Below are positions 30,316-38,715 of a stretch of DNA of 64,000 nt, in pieces; position 1 is the stretch's first letter, and each line of letters begins with the position of its first letter. The position numbers and the translations under genes are program-made. The DNA is taken from contig NZ_SZZM01000002.1 of the NCBI RefSeq assembly GCF_005281615.1, positions 62,001-126,000 on the forward strand, read 5' to 3'. Source of the DNA: Rhodoligotrophos defluvii (GTDB lineage Bacteria > Pseudomonadota > Alphaproteobacteria > Rhizobiales > Im1). A model generated the notes under the pieces. It did no database searches and was not told the DNA's origin. It saw only the letters and a program-made list of their open reading frames with translations.

Positions 30316-30425
30316 GCTCGTTCGCTCCCCTGGCAAGCTATGCCCTCAGCTTAGAAGATGAAATTCACTCGTCCAAAGTGATATTTCTTGACCGGTTGAT
30401 TGAAATCCTTTCACGAGAGGCATCC

Positions 30426-31418
30426 ATGCCTTGGCCCGCGCGCACCCTCCCCTCCATGAGTGCCTTACGCGCCTTCGATGCAGTGGCGCGTCACGGGGCG
30501 ATCTGGGCCGCCGCCCGCGAGCTCGGCCGCACGCCGAGCGCCATCAGCCACCAGCTGCGCTTCCTCGAAAAGGAGCTCGGAGCGCCCCTATTTGCCCGTG
30601 TCGGGAAGGTCATCACCCTGACCCCATTCGGCCGGCGCTATGCAGAGGAAGTGCACCGCGCCCTCAGGCTGATCGCCCGGGCCGCCGACGCGGCCGACGA
30701 TGTGGAGCTGCGCGGCTCCCTCACCATCAGCTGCACCTCGGGTTTTGCGACCTTCTGGCTCTGCGGCCACCTCAGCGACTTCCGCAGCCTCTATCCCCAC
30801 GTCAGGCTTCGCATCGTCACGCCACGCCGCCTGGACGACGTGAGCGATCCCGAGGCAGACGTGTTCATCGCCTTCGGCCGCGGCGCCTGGCCGGACCACT
30901 GGTCGGAGCTGCTGGCCCGCGTGGAATTCTCGCCCGTCTGCAGCCCCGGCCTGCTCAACGCCCTTACAGCATCTTCGAGCGAAGTGGATACCGGTTCGCG
31001 TGAAGAAAATGCGACCAAGCAACAGCTTGGAGCGGATCCACGATTCGGAGAAAAGCGGAAACGTGCTGGCGGCCTGCGCCTGCCCGAAGATCTCGCCCGT
31101 CTCACGCTCCTGCACCTTCACGACCACAATGACTGGGCCCTCTGGCTGGGAAAGCTTGGCCTGCCCATGCCGCCGCCCGAGACCGGCATCGTCTTTTCCG
31201 ACATCTACCTCGCGCAGGCCGCCGCCATTGCCGGACAGGGCATCGCCATGGGCGATGACATCGTCTGCGGCCGCGCGCTGGCCGACGGTTTGCTGGTGCG
31301 CCCGTTCGAGCATGCGATCCCCTCGCCCGATGCCTATTATCTGGTCTGCGAGCGGGAACGGCTGGATCAGCCGGCGGTCAGCGCCTTTCGCAGCTGGCTG
31401 AGGGCCTGTTTCTCCTGA
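30426..31418 (+). CDS. LysR-type transcriptional regulator with in-frame repeat insertion
   Basis: A 330-residue LTTR of the GcvA-like group with start ATG at 30426 after AGAGG. The helix-turn-helix lies at residues 10-65 (MSALRAFDAVARHGAIWAAA and TPSAISHQLRFLEKELGAPL). The effector domain follows, with VCSPGLLNAL near residue 180. Residues about 181-215 do not resemble LysR proteins; they are the translation of a 102-bp dispersed repeat (30967-31068). After it the protein resumes normally with LRLPEDLARLTLLHLHDHND. Without it the length would be 296, close to the family norm. The divergent neighbour is the amidohydrolase operon, its likely target. Confidence 0.88.
   Translation: MPWPARTLPSMSALRAFDAVARHGAIWAAARELGRTPSAISHQLRFLEKELGAPLFARVGKVITLTPFGRRYAEEVHRALRLIARAADAADDVELRGSLTISCTSGFATFWLCGHLSDFRSLYPHVRLRIVTPRRLDDVSDPEADVFIAFGRGAWPDHWSELLARVEFSPVCSPGLLNALTASSSEVDTGSREENATKQQLGADPRFGEKRKRAGGLRLPEDLARLTLLHLHDHNDWALWLGKLGLPMPPPETGIVFSDIYLAQAAAIAGQGIAMGDDIVCGRALADGLLVRPFEHAIPSPDAYYLVCERERLDQPAVSAFRSWLRACFS
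30967..31068 (+). repeat. Dispersed repeat inserted in frame within the LysR gene
   Basis: 102 bp starting CAGCATCTTCGAGCGAAGTG and ending GAAACGTGCTG. The core CCGGTTCGCGTGAAGAAAAT is shared with the copies at 18524 and 21668. The ends CAGCA and TGCTG are complementary, as the AGAGC and GCTCT ends of the other copies are. The length is exactly 34 codons and all of them are sense codons in the LysR frame. Confidence 0.9.
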
Positions 31419-31457
31419 TCTCCATAGAGGCGTCAGGCGCCCGTATACAACAACACA

Positions 31458-32138
31458 TCAGGCTGGTTGGTCCACGAACATCCCGCTCACCACGAAGCGC
31501 ATATAGGCGTCGATCACATGGTTGGGCGGCTGCACGATCTCGCCGTTGCGCACGCAATAGCGCGCGCTCAGATAATCGCGCGCACCCATCAGGATCTCGG
31601 CCATGACATCGATTTCCTCGGGAGACGACGCCTTGAGATGCCCCCGGTGGCGCTCGCGCTCCAGAGCCCGCTTGTAGTTTTCCGATTGCAGCGCGACGTG
31701 GCGCCGGAAGCCTTCCGGCGCGTGAATCTCCCCCTCGTGGAGAATCTTGAACAGGTGCGGCGTCTGCTCCAGAAATTCGAAGAAGGCGGTGATCCGCGCA
31801 TATTCCCGCGCAATCGGGCTGTCTTCCGCCTGATGCACCCGCTTGCGCACATGGGCCAGCAGCTGCACGCTGATCGAGGGCAGCAGCTGATCGAGCAGGT
31901 CCTGCCTCGACTGGAAATAGTTGTAGAACGTCCCCTGCGCCACCTGCGCGCGCTGTGTGATCAGTGCCACGGACGTGCCGGCATAGCCGTACTCGCCAAC
32001 GATCTCGATCGCGGCGGCAAACAAACGGGCCCGCGTCGCCTCGGCCTTTTCGGCCCGGCGGCTGCGCCGGACGCGACCACCAACTGTAAGCTTCGCCTCG
32101 CCGGCGGGGTGGGCCATGGCCGATTGCTTCGTTTTCAT
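31458..32138 (-). CDS. TetR family transcriptional regulator
   Basis: The start is put at the ATG at 32138 (MKTKQSAMAHP), after GGGG, rather than the longer 32198 start. The 226-residue protein has a basic N-terminal tail, then the TetR helix-turn-helix (ARLFAAAIEIVGEYGYAGTS, then AQVAQGTFYNYFQSRQDLLD at about residues 60-80). The C-terminal ligand domain contains ILMGARDYLSARYCVRNG. It is divergent from the TRAP transporter operon and probably controls it. The intergenic region has an inverted repeat covering likely promoter elements. Confidence 0.87.
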   Translation of the reverse strand: MKTKQSAMAHPAGEAKLTVGGRVRRSRRAEKAEATRARLFAAAIEIVGEYGYAGTSVALITQRAQVAQGTFYNYFQSRQDLLDQLLPSISVQLLAHVRKRVHQAEDSPIAREYARITAFFEFLEQTPHLFKILHEGEIHAPEGFRRHVALQSENYKRALERERHRGHLKASSPEEIDVMAEILMGARDYLSARYCVRNGEIVQPPNHVIDAYMRFVVSGMFVDQPA

Positions 32139-32170
32139 TGCCCCGCGGAGGCTAGTGGAGCGGCAGAGGC

Positions 32171-32227
32171 GTGTCAACAAATCTGAATTCTGAGCCATCG
32201 TTCATTTTTGTTTACAACGCGGCCGAT
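32171..32227. promoter_or_regulatory. Candidate divergent operator/promoter between tetR and dctP
   Basis: Arms GTGTCAACAAA (32171-32181) and TTTGTTTACAA (32217-32227) are inverted repeats with two mismatches, 35 bp apart. On the minus strand TTGACA (32177-32172) is followed 17 bases later by TAGCCT, a plausible promoter for the tetR gene. On the plus strand TTTACA at 32221 could be a -35 element for dctP. This is pattern reading only. Confidence 0.35.
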
Positions 32228-32404
32228 TCCCCTTAGCGTGAGGGTTTGACGCCGGAATTTGAGATGTGCCGCACCAGCGGACCGCTTCGAGGTTCGTCAT
32301 CTCAGCCGCACCGGCGCCACAACAACGCGAAGATTGCGCGCCACAATCACAAATGGCCAGGCGGTCTCATGCATCAGATCGCCCGCGGCCTAGGGAGGAC
32401 ATCG

Positions 32405-33505
32405 ATGCTTGCGAGAATGCGCAACCTGGCATTCGCTGCTGCGGCGGGCCTGCTCGCCTTTGCTCCGCTTGCCCATGCGGCCGACACGCTGATCATCTCC
32501 ACCGGCCTTGGTCAGCCGCACCTGTGGGTGGCTCAGCATATGAACCCCTTTGCCGACGCGATCGAGAAGGGATCCAACGGCGAAATCACGTTCACCCGTT
32601 TTTATTCGGGCGAGCTCACGTCCGTCGGCCGTGAGCTGGACGGTCTCACCAGCGGCACCATTGATGTGGCGGCGCCGCTGCTTGCGCCTTATCACGAGGG
32701 CCGCTTCCCGCTCTCCGATGTCACCCAGCTGCCGGCCTATGGCACCACCTCGCCGATGGTCACGCGCGCCTTCCAGAAGTTGCTCGATTCCGACGTCAAG
32801 CTCAGCAACGGCAAGACGTTCTACGAATACGAGATCGCCGACAAAGGCATCCGTGTCTGGGCTCTGGGCGCCACCGCCCCCTACTCCATCTCGACCACGT
32901 CGAAGGTCCTGAAGGAGCCTGAGGACTTCAAGGGCGTGCCGCTGCGCGCCGGCGCCGCCCTCCACACCATCGTGGTTGAGAAGCTTGGCGCCACGCCCGT
33001 GACCTTGCCTGGTCCCCAGGCTTACGAGGCGCTCTCCCGCGGCACGATCGAGGGCATCATCATCGCTATTTCCGACTGGCCTTCCTACTCCATCGAGCAG
33101 CTGCTCCGCCACACCATCACCGATGTGTCGATCGGCCACTGGGAGAGCTACCTTGCCATCAGCAACGAGGCTTGGGACGGCCTGACCGACGAGCAGAAGA
33201 AGCTGTTCGACGAGACGGCGCGCAAGATCGCGCTCCAGAACGCTCAGGTCTGGGAAGACAATGTGGAGGTGGTGAAGAAGAAATCGATGGAGGAATATAA
33301 CGGCCAGTTCACCCCGATCGGCCAGCTGTCCCCGGCCATGCAGCAGCACGTGGCGAAGGCAGCGGCGGACACTTGGAAGACCTGGATCGAGAAGACCGAG
33401 GCCGCCGGCCATCCCGCGCGCGATACCGCCAAGCTCTACGCCCAGTTCATCATCGAGGAAGGCGGCAAGTTGCCGGAAGGCGTGGCCGAATATCTCGGCC
33501 TCTAG
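32405..33505 (+). CDS. dctP: TRAP transporter substrate-binding protein DctP
   Basis: The start is the ATG at 32405 with GGGAGG eight bases upstream; the longer frame begins in untranslated DNA. The 366-residue protein has a Sec signal peptide (MLARMRNLAFAAAAGLLAFA, cleavage at AHA near residue 25). Mature DctP features: VGRELDGLTSGTIDVAAPLL, the ligand loop GVPLRAGAALHTIVVEKLGA, and PQAYEALSRGTIEGII. It binds an organic acid in the periplasm for the DctMQ membrane pair. It is the first gene of a seven-gene plus-strand operon. The ligand cannot be read from sequence. Confidence 0.92.
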   Translation: MLARMRNLAFAAAAGLLAFAPLAHAADTLIISTGLGQPHLWVAQHMNPFADAIEKGSNGEITFTRFYSGELTSVGRELDGLTSGTIDVAAPLLAPYHEGRFPLSDVTQLPAYGTTSPMVTRAFQKLLDSDVKLSNGKTFYEYEIADKGIRVWALGATAPYSISTTSKVLKEPEDFKGVPLRAGAALHTIVVEKLGATPVTLPGPQAYEALSRGTIEGIIIAISDWPSYSIEQLLRHTITDVSIGHWESYLAISNEAWDGLTDEQKKLFDETARKIALQNAQVWEDNVEVVKKKSMEEYNGQFTPIGQLSPAMQQHVAKAAADTWKTWIEKTEAAGHPARDTAKLYAQFIIEEGGKLPEGVAEYLGL

Positions 33506-33615
33506 AGTGATGGCATAGGGGGCGCGGAGCGATCATCTGCCTCTGCGCACCCGCTGCGGCGCCAGGCGAGGTTGAGACCACATCGCCGTAGCTTGTAAGG
33601 GGACCGGGTCCATCG

Positions 33616-34926
33616 ATGTCGCAAACCTTGACCATCTGGTTCATCGCATTCTGGTTCCTGGCATTCCTCGTGCTCGGCCAGGCGGTGGCCACCTGTCTGC
33701 TCGGTGCCGGCATTGTCGGAATACTCCTCTGGGTCGGCCCCCGCGTCCTCACCGGCATCATCGGCCAGGACATCTTCTACACGGCTTCCACCTACTCCCT
33801 CTCGATCATTCCTCTCTACCTGCTCATGGCGCAGATGCTGGTCCGCGGCGGCGTCATCGTCGACCTCTATCGGGTTGGCCATCGGCTGGCCCGCTACCGC
33901 CGTTTTCCGCTGGGCGTCGCCACGATCGTCACCGGCGGCCTGTTGGGCGCCGTGTCCGGCTCGGGCTCGGCCAGTGCGGCGGCGCTGGCCTCTCTCGCCG
34001 GGCCTGAGCTCGAGCGCGTGGGCTACACCAAGCGGTTCTCGATCGGGCTAGCCGCCATCGCCGGCTCGCTTTCGGCCATCATCCCGCCCAGCCTCATCAT
34101 GATCATCTACGGCTCTTTGACCCAGACGCCCATCGGGCATCTCTTCATCGGGGCCATCGTGCCGGGGGCGATCTGCATCGTGGTCTATGTGGTCTGCCTG
34201 AAGCTGTTCGGGGAAATCCGGCCCGGTGCGGTCGATGGAACCGCCGGGCCGGAGATCGCCGATCCGGCCGCGGCGCGCGGGTCGATGCCCTCGTTTCTTT
34301 TTGTGCTGGTTCTGATGTTCGCCGTGTTCGGCGGCATCTATGGGGGCGTTGTCACGGTTGGCGAGGCCGGTGCCCTGGGCGCCTTCGTCGCCACGGTCGG
34401 CATGATCTTGATGCGCCGGGTCGACATGCGCGGCATTGCGGAAGCTCTCGCGGAGTCCGTCAAGGTCACGGCGATGCTGATGATGATCGTCATCGGCGCG
34501 CAGATCTTTGCCCGCTTCCTGTCCTTCTCCCGCGTGCCGCGGGAATTGCTGGAGGTGGCCGAGCCTCTCCTGGCGCAGCCAAGCGTGCTCATCGCCGTTC
34601 TCCTGCTGACGATCTTCGTTGCGGGCATGTTCCTCGAGTCGGCCGCCGTTATCGTGCTGTTCATTCCGATCATCATGCCGATGCTGCAAGCCGCGCAGAT
34701 CGACCTGCTGTGGTTCGGCGTCATGGCTTCGTTCATGATCTCGATCGGCCTGCTGACGCCGCCGGTCGGGCTGTCGTCCTACGCGGCAGCGACCGCCGGC
34801 AAATACCCCGTCGCGGAGGTGTTCAAGCCCTCGACCCTGTTCGCCATCATCGCCGCCATTCTCGTTTCGCTGTGCATGATCCTCGCGCCGGGCATCGTCA
34901 CCTGGCTGCCGAGCCACATCGGATGA
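33616..34926 (+). CDS. dctM: TRAP transporter large permease DctM
   Basis: A 436-residue protein with about 12 membrane segments. Family signatures include GSGSASAAALASLAGPELER near residue 115, IPPSLIMIIYGSLT near residue 155, and LTPPVGLSSYAAAT near residue 380. It is the Na+-coupled transport subunit. The order here is P-M-Q, whereas P-Q-M is the common order. The ribosome binding site is AAGGGGA. The stop codon overlaps the start of dctQ (ATGA), so the two are coupled. Confidence 0.94.
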   Translation: MSQTLTIWFIAFWFLAFLVLGQAVATCLLGAGIVGILLWVGPRVLTGIIGQDIFYTASTYSLSIIPLYLLMAQMLVRGGVIVDLYRVGHRLARYRRFPLGVATIVTGGLLGAVSGSGSASAAALASLAGPELERVGYTKRFSIGLAAIAGSLSAIIPPSLIMIIYGSLTQTPIGHLFIGAIVPGAICIVVYVVCLKLFGEIRPGAVDGTAGPEIADPAAARGSMPSFLFVLVLMFAVFGGIYGGVVTVGEAGALGAFVATVGMILMRRVDMRGIAEALAESVKVTAMLMMIVIGAQIFARFLSFSRVPRELLEVAEPLLAQPSVLIAVLLLTIFVAGMFLESAAVIVLFIPIIMPMLQAAQIDLLWFGVMASFMISIGLLTPPVGLSSYAAATAGKYPVAEVFKPSTLFAIIAAILVSLCMILAPGIVTWLPSHIG

Positions 34927-35483
34927 GATTCCATATGAGATTCTGGAAAGCCATCTGGCGTTTCGAGTGGGGCCTGGCCGCCATCGGCGCCGGCATCTGC
35001 CTTCTGGCCATGACCCTGATCACCGTGATCAGCGTCTTCGGCCGCTACATCCTGCAAGCCGATCTCATCCCCGGCGCCTACAACATCATCGAGCGTATCA
35101 TATTCCCGCTGCTGGTTTTTTGGGCCCTGCCCATGGCCCACCGGGAGGGCAGCTTCCCGCGGCTCGACATCTTGGCCAATGCGCTTGCGCCCTGGCCGCG
35201 CGCCTTCGTCTCGGCGATCGTGCTGCTGGTCGAGATCGCCGTCTACGCGGTGGTGCTCTGGTATGTCTGTAATTTCGTCTGGAATGGTATCGCCAGCAAC
35301 CGCACCATGCAGGTCGGCACCGACTTCTGGCCCCTTTGGCCGATCATCATCATGATGCCGCTCGCCTTCGCCCTCATGCTGCTGGAGATGGTCCGGTTGC
35401 TCGCGGCAGACATCCGCACCCTGTTCGGCATCTCGGCGGAAAACGAGCCGGCCGCTGCGGAGGCCACCCCGCGCGATGCCTGA
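34923..35483 (+). CDS. dctQ: TRAP transporter small permease DctQ
   Basis: The ATG at 34923 overlaps the dctM stop; a second ATG four codons later (34935) is the alternative. The 186-residue protein has four membrane helices, the first two at about residues 17-40 and 55-72, with the DctQ-type segment VISVFGRYIL and a charged short loop AHREGSFPRLDIL. It stabilises the DctM subunit and is required for uptake. Its C-terminus overlaps the next gene by 8 bp, tying the transporter to the downstream kinase-like and ligase genes. Confidence 0.9.
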   Translation: MRFHMRFWKAIWRFEWGLAAIGAGICLLAMTLITVISVFGRYILQADLIPGAYNIIERIIFPLLVFWALPMAHREGSFPRLDILANALAPWPRAFVSAIVLLVEIAVYAVVLWYVCNFVWNGIASNRTMQVGTDFWPLWPIIIMMPLAFALMLLEMVRLLAADIRTLFGISAENEPAAAEATPRDA

Positions 35484-36561
35484 AAGTGCCCTCCACCACC
35501 CGGGTGAGCAACCCGCGCCGGTGCAGTTCGATCCCTTCGACCTGGAGGGCCTCGGCTGGCGGCTGCGCTCGTTCCTGCGCACGGCTATCGGCAGCGACGT
35601 GGAGCTCAGCCCGCTCCACCGCTACACCGTGGGCTTCTCCTGGGTGACCTATGGCTTCTCGGCGAAATGGCATGAGAACGGCAGCGCCATCTCGCGCGAT
35701 CTCATCCTGCGCGTCGGCCCGCCCAACGGCCTGTTTGGCCCCTACAAGGCCTCGCCCGAGGCGCTGACCCTGCAGGCCCTCGCCAAAAGCGCCGTGCCCG
35801 TGCCAGGCCTCTATTGGTATTCCGACGAGAGCAACGTCTTCGGCGCGCCCTTCTTCATCTGCGACCGCGTCGAGGGCGAAGCCCCCATTCCCTGGACGGC
35901 TGACGGTGGGCCCGCCTTCGATGAGCAGAGCCGCGCACGCCTCGGCGAGCAGTTCGTGACTGCGCTCGCCGCCCTGCACAATTTCGACTGGCGCGGCACG
36001 CCGGCCGCCCATATCGGCGGCGCGACGGACACCAGCAGGACGGCCGCCGCCCAGATCGACTACTGGGAAGGGCTGATGCGGCAATGGTCGCAGCGCCGAT
36101 ACCCGATACTGGAATGGGCGGTTCTCTGGTTCCGTGAGCACGCCCCCGCGGCGCCGCGCATCAGCATCGTGCATGGCGATTACCGCATCGGCAATTTCCT
36201 CGAACGTGAGGGCAGCATAACCGCGATCCTCGACTGGGAACTGGTGCACCTGGGCGACCCCATGGAGGATCTCGGGTGGATTTGCCTGCAGGCCTGGCGC
36301 GGCCGCGCACCTTACATGTGCCACCTGCTCACCCGCGAAGAGCTGCACCAGCGCTATTCGGCGCTGACCGGCCTGCCCGTTGATCCGGCCGCCGTCGCCT
36401 ATTGGGAAGCCTTTGGCACCTTCAAGCTTGCGGTCATGCATCTCGGCGCCACCTATTGCTATGAAACCCGCGGCTTCAACGACCTGCGCATGGCGGCGAT
36501 GGGCATTCAGATCCCGCGCATGCTGCTGCAGGTGGAATCCGCCGTGGAGCGTGCGTCATGA
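35476..36561 (+). CDS. Aminoglycoside phosphotransferase-fold (ACAD10/11-like) kinase
   Basis: A 361-residue protein-kinase-like protein of the APH family. The catalytic loop ISIVHGDYRIGNFL (near residue 230) gives HGDxxxxN, and AILDWELVHLGDP gives the metal Asp. The N-terminal lobe contains LILRVGPPNG with the ATP-binding Lys position replaced or shifted. Such proteins, related to the kinase domain of ACAD10/11, phosphorylate small hydroxylated metabolites, including 4-hydroxyacyl-CoA. The gene overlaps dctQ by 8 bp and the next gene by 4 bp. Antibiotic resistance is not suggested by the context. Confidence 0.83.
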   Translation: MPESALHHPGEQPAPVQFDPFDLEGLGWRLRSFLRTAIGSDVELSPLHRYTVGFSWVTYGFSAKWHENGSAISRDLILRVGPPNGLFGPYKASPEALTLQALAKSAVPVPGLYWYSDESNVFGAPFFICDRVEGEAPIPWTADGGPAFDEQSRARLGEQFVTALAALHNFDWRGTPAAHIGGATDTSRTAAAQIDYWEGLMRQWSQRRYPILEWAVLWFREHAPAAPRISIVHGDYRIGNFLEREGSITAILDWELVHLGDPMEDLGWICLQAWRGRAPYMCHLLTREELHQRYSALTGLPVDPAAVAYWEAFGTFKLAVMHLGATYCYETRGFNDLRMAAMGIQIPRMLLQVESAVERAS

Positions 36562-37034
36562 ACAACTCCCTCGACAGGCTGATCGCCGGCATTATCGCCA
36601 CCCTGCGCAATGACGTGATCCCCAATGTCACCGAGCCCTATGCCCGCGGTCAGGCCATCGGTGTCGTCGATGTTCTCGGCAATATTGCCGGGCGGATCGA
36701 ATGGGCGCGCGCTCCGTTGCTGGCCGCAGTGGAAACCCGCACCGCAGCCATCCGCGCAGCGCGCGCGCTTGTACCGGCTGCCCCTGGCCCAGGCCAGGAC
36801 GCACCATATGCGTCCTTGTCCGCAGCGGATCTGCTGGCCGAGCGGAATCGGCTGGATGGTGAAATCGCCGATCTGCTCGTCTGGGCGTCCCAGCACCCTG
36901 AGCACACCGGCGCCCGCGAGGCGGCTGCAGTGCTGCGCCAGGCCGTCCGCGACGATCTGACGAGGGAAATGAAGATGACGAAAAAACCGCTCTTTGCGGA
37001 AATCGCGCGTGGACGCGAACACGCCGAAAGCTGA
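36558..37034 (+). CDS. Uncharacterised helical protein (possibly DUF6285-like)
   Basis: A 158-residue mostly helical protein that overlaps the kinase-like gene by 4 bp (ATGA). It starts MNNSLDRLIAGIIATLRNDV and has no membrane segment or recognisable catalytic motif. The pattern of an N-terminal helix ending VIPNVTEPYARGQAIGVV, next to an ACAD10/11-like kinase, is reminiscent of DUF6285 proteins, which are often found beside such kinases. I make that link from context and only loosely from sequence. The function is unknown. Confidence 0.7.
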   Translation: MNNSLDRLIAGIIATLRNDVIPNVTEPYARGQAIGVVDVLGNIAGRIEWARAPLLAAVETRTAAIRAARALVPAAPGPGQDAPYASLSAADLLAERNRLDGEIADLLVWASQHPEHTGAREAAAVLRQAVRDDLTREMKMTKKPLFAEIARGREHAES

Positions 37035-37068
37035 GCCGCGACGGATCATCGGCAACGGGAGGGAAGCC

Positions 37069-38691
37069 ATGGTCGAGCGTTTGGACCCGCGCATGCCGCC
37101 GCGGGAAGCCTGTGTCCAGCGCTACATGCTGGAGCATTGGGCAAGGATGCAGCCGGACAAGGTCTTTGCGGTCTTCACAGATGGCAGCCAATGGACCTAT
37201 GCCGAGACCCTGCGCCTTGCCATTTGCACCGCCAATGCCTTCCGCCGCCTGGGTGTCACTCAGGGCGAGCGCGTGCTCGTCTGGCTGCCGAACAGCGCCG
37301 AGTGCCTGAAGGTGTGGTTCGGCCTCAATTATCTCGGCGCCGTGTTCGTGCCCATCAATCTCGCCTATCGCGGCAAACTGCTCGAGCATGTGATCGGCTT
37401 GTCCGAAGCCCGGCTGGCCGTAGCGCATGTGGAGCTCGCGCCACGCCTGGGCATGGTGGATTGCAAGGGCTTGCGAGAGGTGGTGGTGCTCGGTGGCGAG
37501 GCTCCTCAGGAAATCGGCGATCTCCGCGTGCATTCGGCCGAGATCCTGGAGAGCGCCGAGGAGACCGCGCCGGAGCTGGACAGACCGATCGCCCCGTGGG
37601 ACCTGCAGTCCATCATTTTCACCTCGGGCACCACCGGCCCATCCAAGGGGGTGCTCTCGTCCTATCTGCACCTGCATCAGATGGCGGTCTCGGCCTCGTT
37701 CCTCGGCCCCGACGACCGCTACATGATCAACCTGCCGCTGTTCCATTCCGGCGGGGTGATGCCGGTGACCGCCATGCTCATCCATGGCGGCACCATTGCC
37801 ATGGTCGAATCCTTCAACACCGAGAGCTTCTGGCCCACCATTAGACAGATGCAGGTGACGACCGTGATCCTGCTCGGCGTCATGGGCGGCTTCCTGCTCA
37901 AGCGGCCACCCTCGCCTGACGACAAGAACCACACCCTGCGCACCTGTACCTATGTGCCGCTGAACGATACCGCCCCACAATTCCACGAGCGCTTCGGGAC
38001 CGATGTCTACACCCATTTCAACATGACCGAGCTCTCCATGCCGATCGTGTCCGGGTCCAATCCGACCGCCCTCGGCAGCGCCGGCCGCAAGCGGGCCGGG
38101 GTTGACGTACGCATCGTCGACGAGAATGACTGCGAGGTGCCGGTCGGCGAGGTGGGCGAGCTGATTGTCCGCACCGACTGCCCATGGGCACTGAACCACG
38201 GTTATGCTGGCAATCCAGAGGCCACCGCGCACGCCTGGCGCAACGGCTGGTTCCACACTGGCGACGGCTTCCGCATGGACGCGGACGGCAACTACTACTT
38301 CGTCGACCGGCTGAAGGATGCGATCCGCCGCCGCGGCGAGAACATTTCGTCCTTCGAGGTGGAGTCGGAGCTGCTCGCTCACCCGGCCATCCGCGAGGCG
38401 GCCGCTATCGCGGTGAAGAGCGAAATCGCCGAGGACGAGGTCATGGCCGTGGTCGCCCTGAACCCCGGCATGTCGCTCGATCCCGCCGAGCTGATCGGGT
38501 TTCTCAAGTCGCGGCTCGCCCATTTCATGATCCCGCGCTACGTGCGCGTCGTCGACGCACTGCCGCGCACGCCGACCTCCAAGATCCAGAAGACCAGCCT
38601 GCGCGAGGCCGGCATTACCTCGGACACCTGGGATCGCGAAAACGCCGGGATCATCATCAAGCGCGAGAAGATAGGCGTGAAGGCCTCGTGA
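37069..38691 (+). CDS. AMP-forming acyl-CoA ligase
   Basis: The start is the ATG at 37069 with GGGAGGG; the upstream in-frame stretch overlaps the previous gene. The 540-residue ANL enzyme has IIFTSGTTGPSKGV (P-loop, near residue 185), the A5 motif FNMTELSMP, and GWFHTGDGFRMDADGNYYFV (A7), DRLKDAIRRRGENIS (A8) and TPTSKIQK with the catalytic Lys (A10). It activates a carboxylic acid via acyl-AMP to acyl-CoA. It resembles CaiC/FadD-like ligases but the acid is not determined. In context, it probably activates the substrate imported by DctPMQ. Confidence 0.93.
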   Translation: MVERLDPRMPPREACVQRYMLEHWARMQPDKVFAVFTDGSQWTYAETLRLAICTANAFRRLGVTQGERVLVWLPNSAECLKVWFGLNYLGAVFVPINLAYRGKLLEHVIGLSEARLAVAHVELAPRLGMVDCKGLREVVVLGGEAPQEIGDLRVHSAEILESAEETAPELDRPIAPWDLQSIIFTSGTTGPSKGVLSSYLHLHQMAVSASFLGPDDRYMINLPLFHSGGVMPVTAMLIHGGTIAMVESFNTESFWPTIRQMQVTTVILLGVMGGFLLKRPPSPDDKNHTLRTCTYVPLNDTAPQFHERFGTDVYTHFNMTELSMPIVSGSNPTALGSAGRKRAGVDVRIVDENDCEVPVGEVGELIVRTDCPWALNHGYAGNPEATAHAWRNGWFHTGDGFRMDADGNYYFVDRLKDAIRRRGENISSFEVESELLAHPAIREAAAIAVKSEIAEDEVMAVVALNPGMSLDPAELIGFLKSRLAHFMIPRYVRVVDALPRTPTSKIQKTSLREAGITSDTWDRENAGIIIKREKIGVKAS

Positions 38692-38715
38692 CGGCTTTCC
38701 ACCACGGAGAAGCTA

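Noticed and set aside
30285..30425. N-terminal extension of the LysR protein
   Set aside because: It would reach into the divergent amidohydrolase gene; the ATG at 30426 with AGAGG gives the normal LysR N-terminus.
35476..36561. Aminoglycoside resistance gene
   Set aside because: The APH fold is shared by metabolic kinases; coupling to a TRAP transporter and acyl-CoA ligase argues for metabolism.
36628..38523. Minus-strand frame of more than 600 codons opposite the acyl-CoA ligase
   Set aside because: It is a GC-driven shadow; the plus strand has all ANL core motifs.
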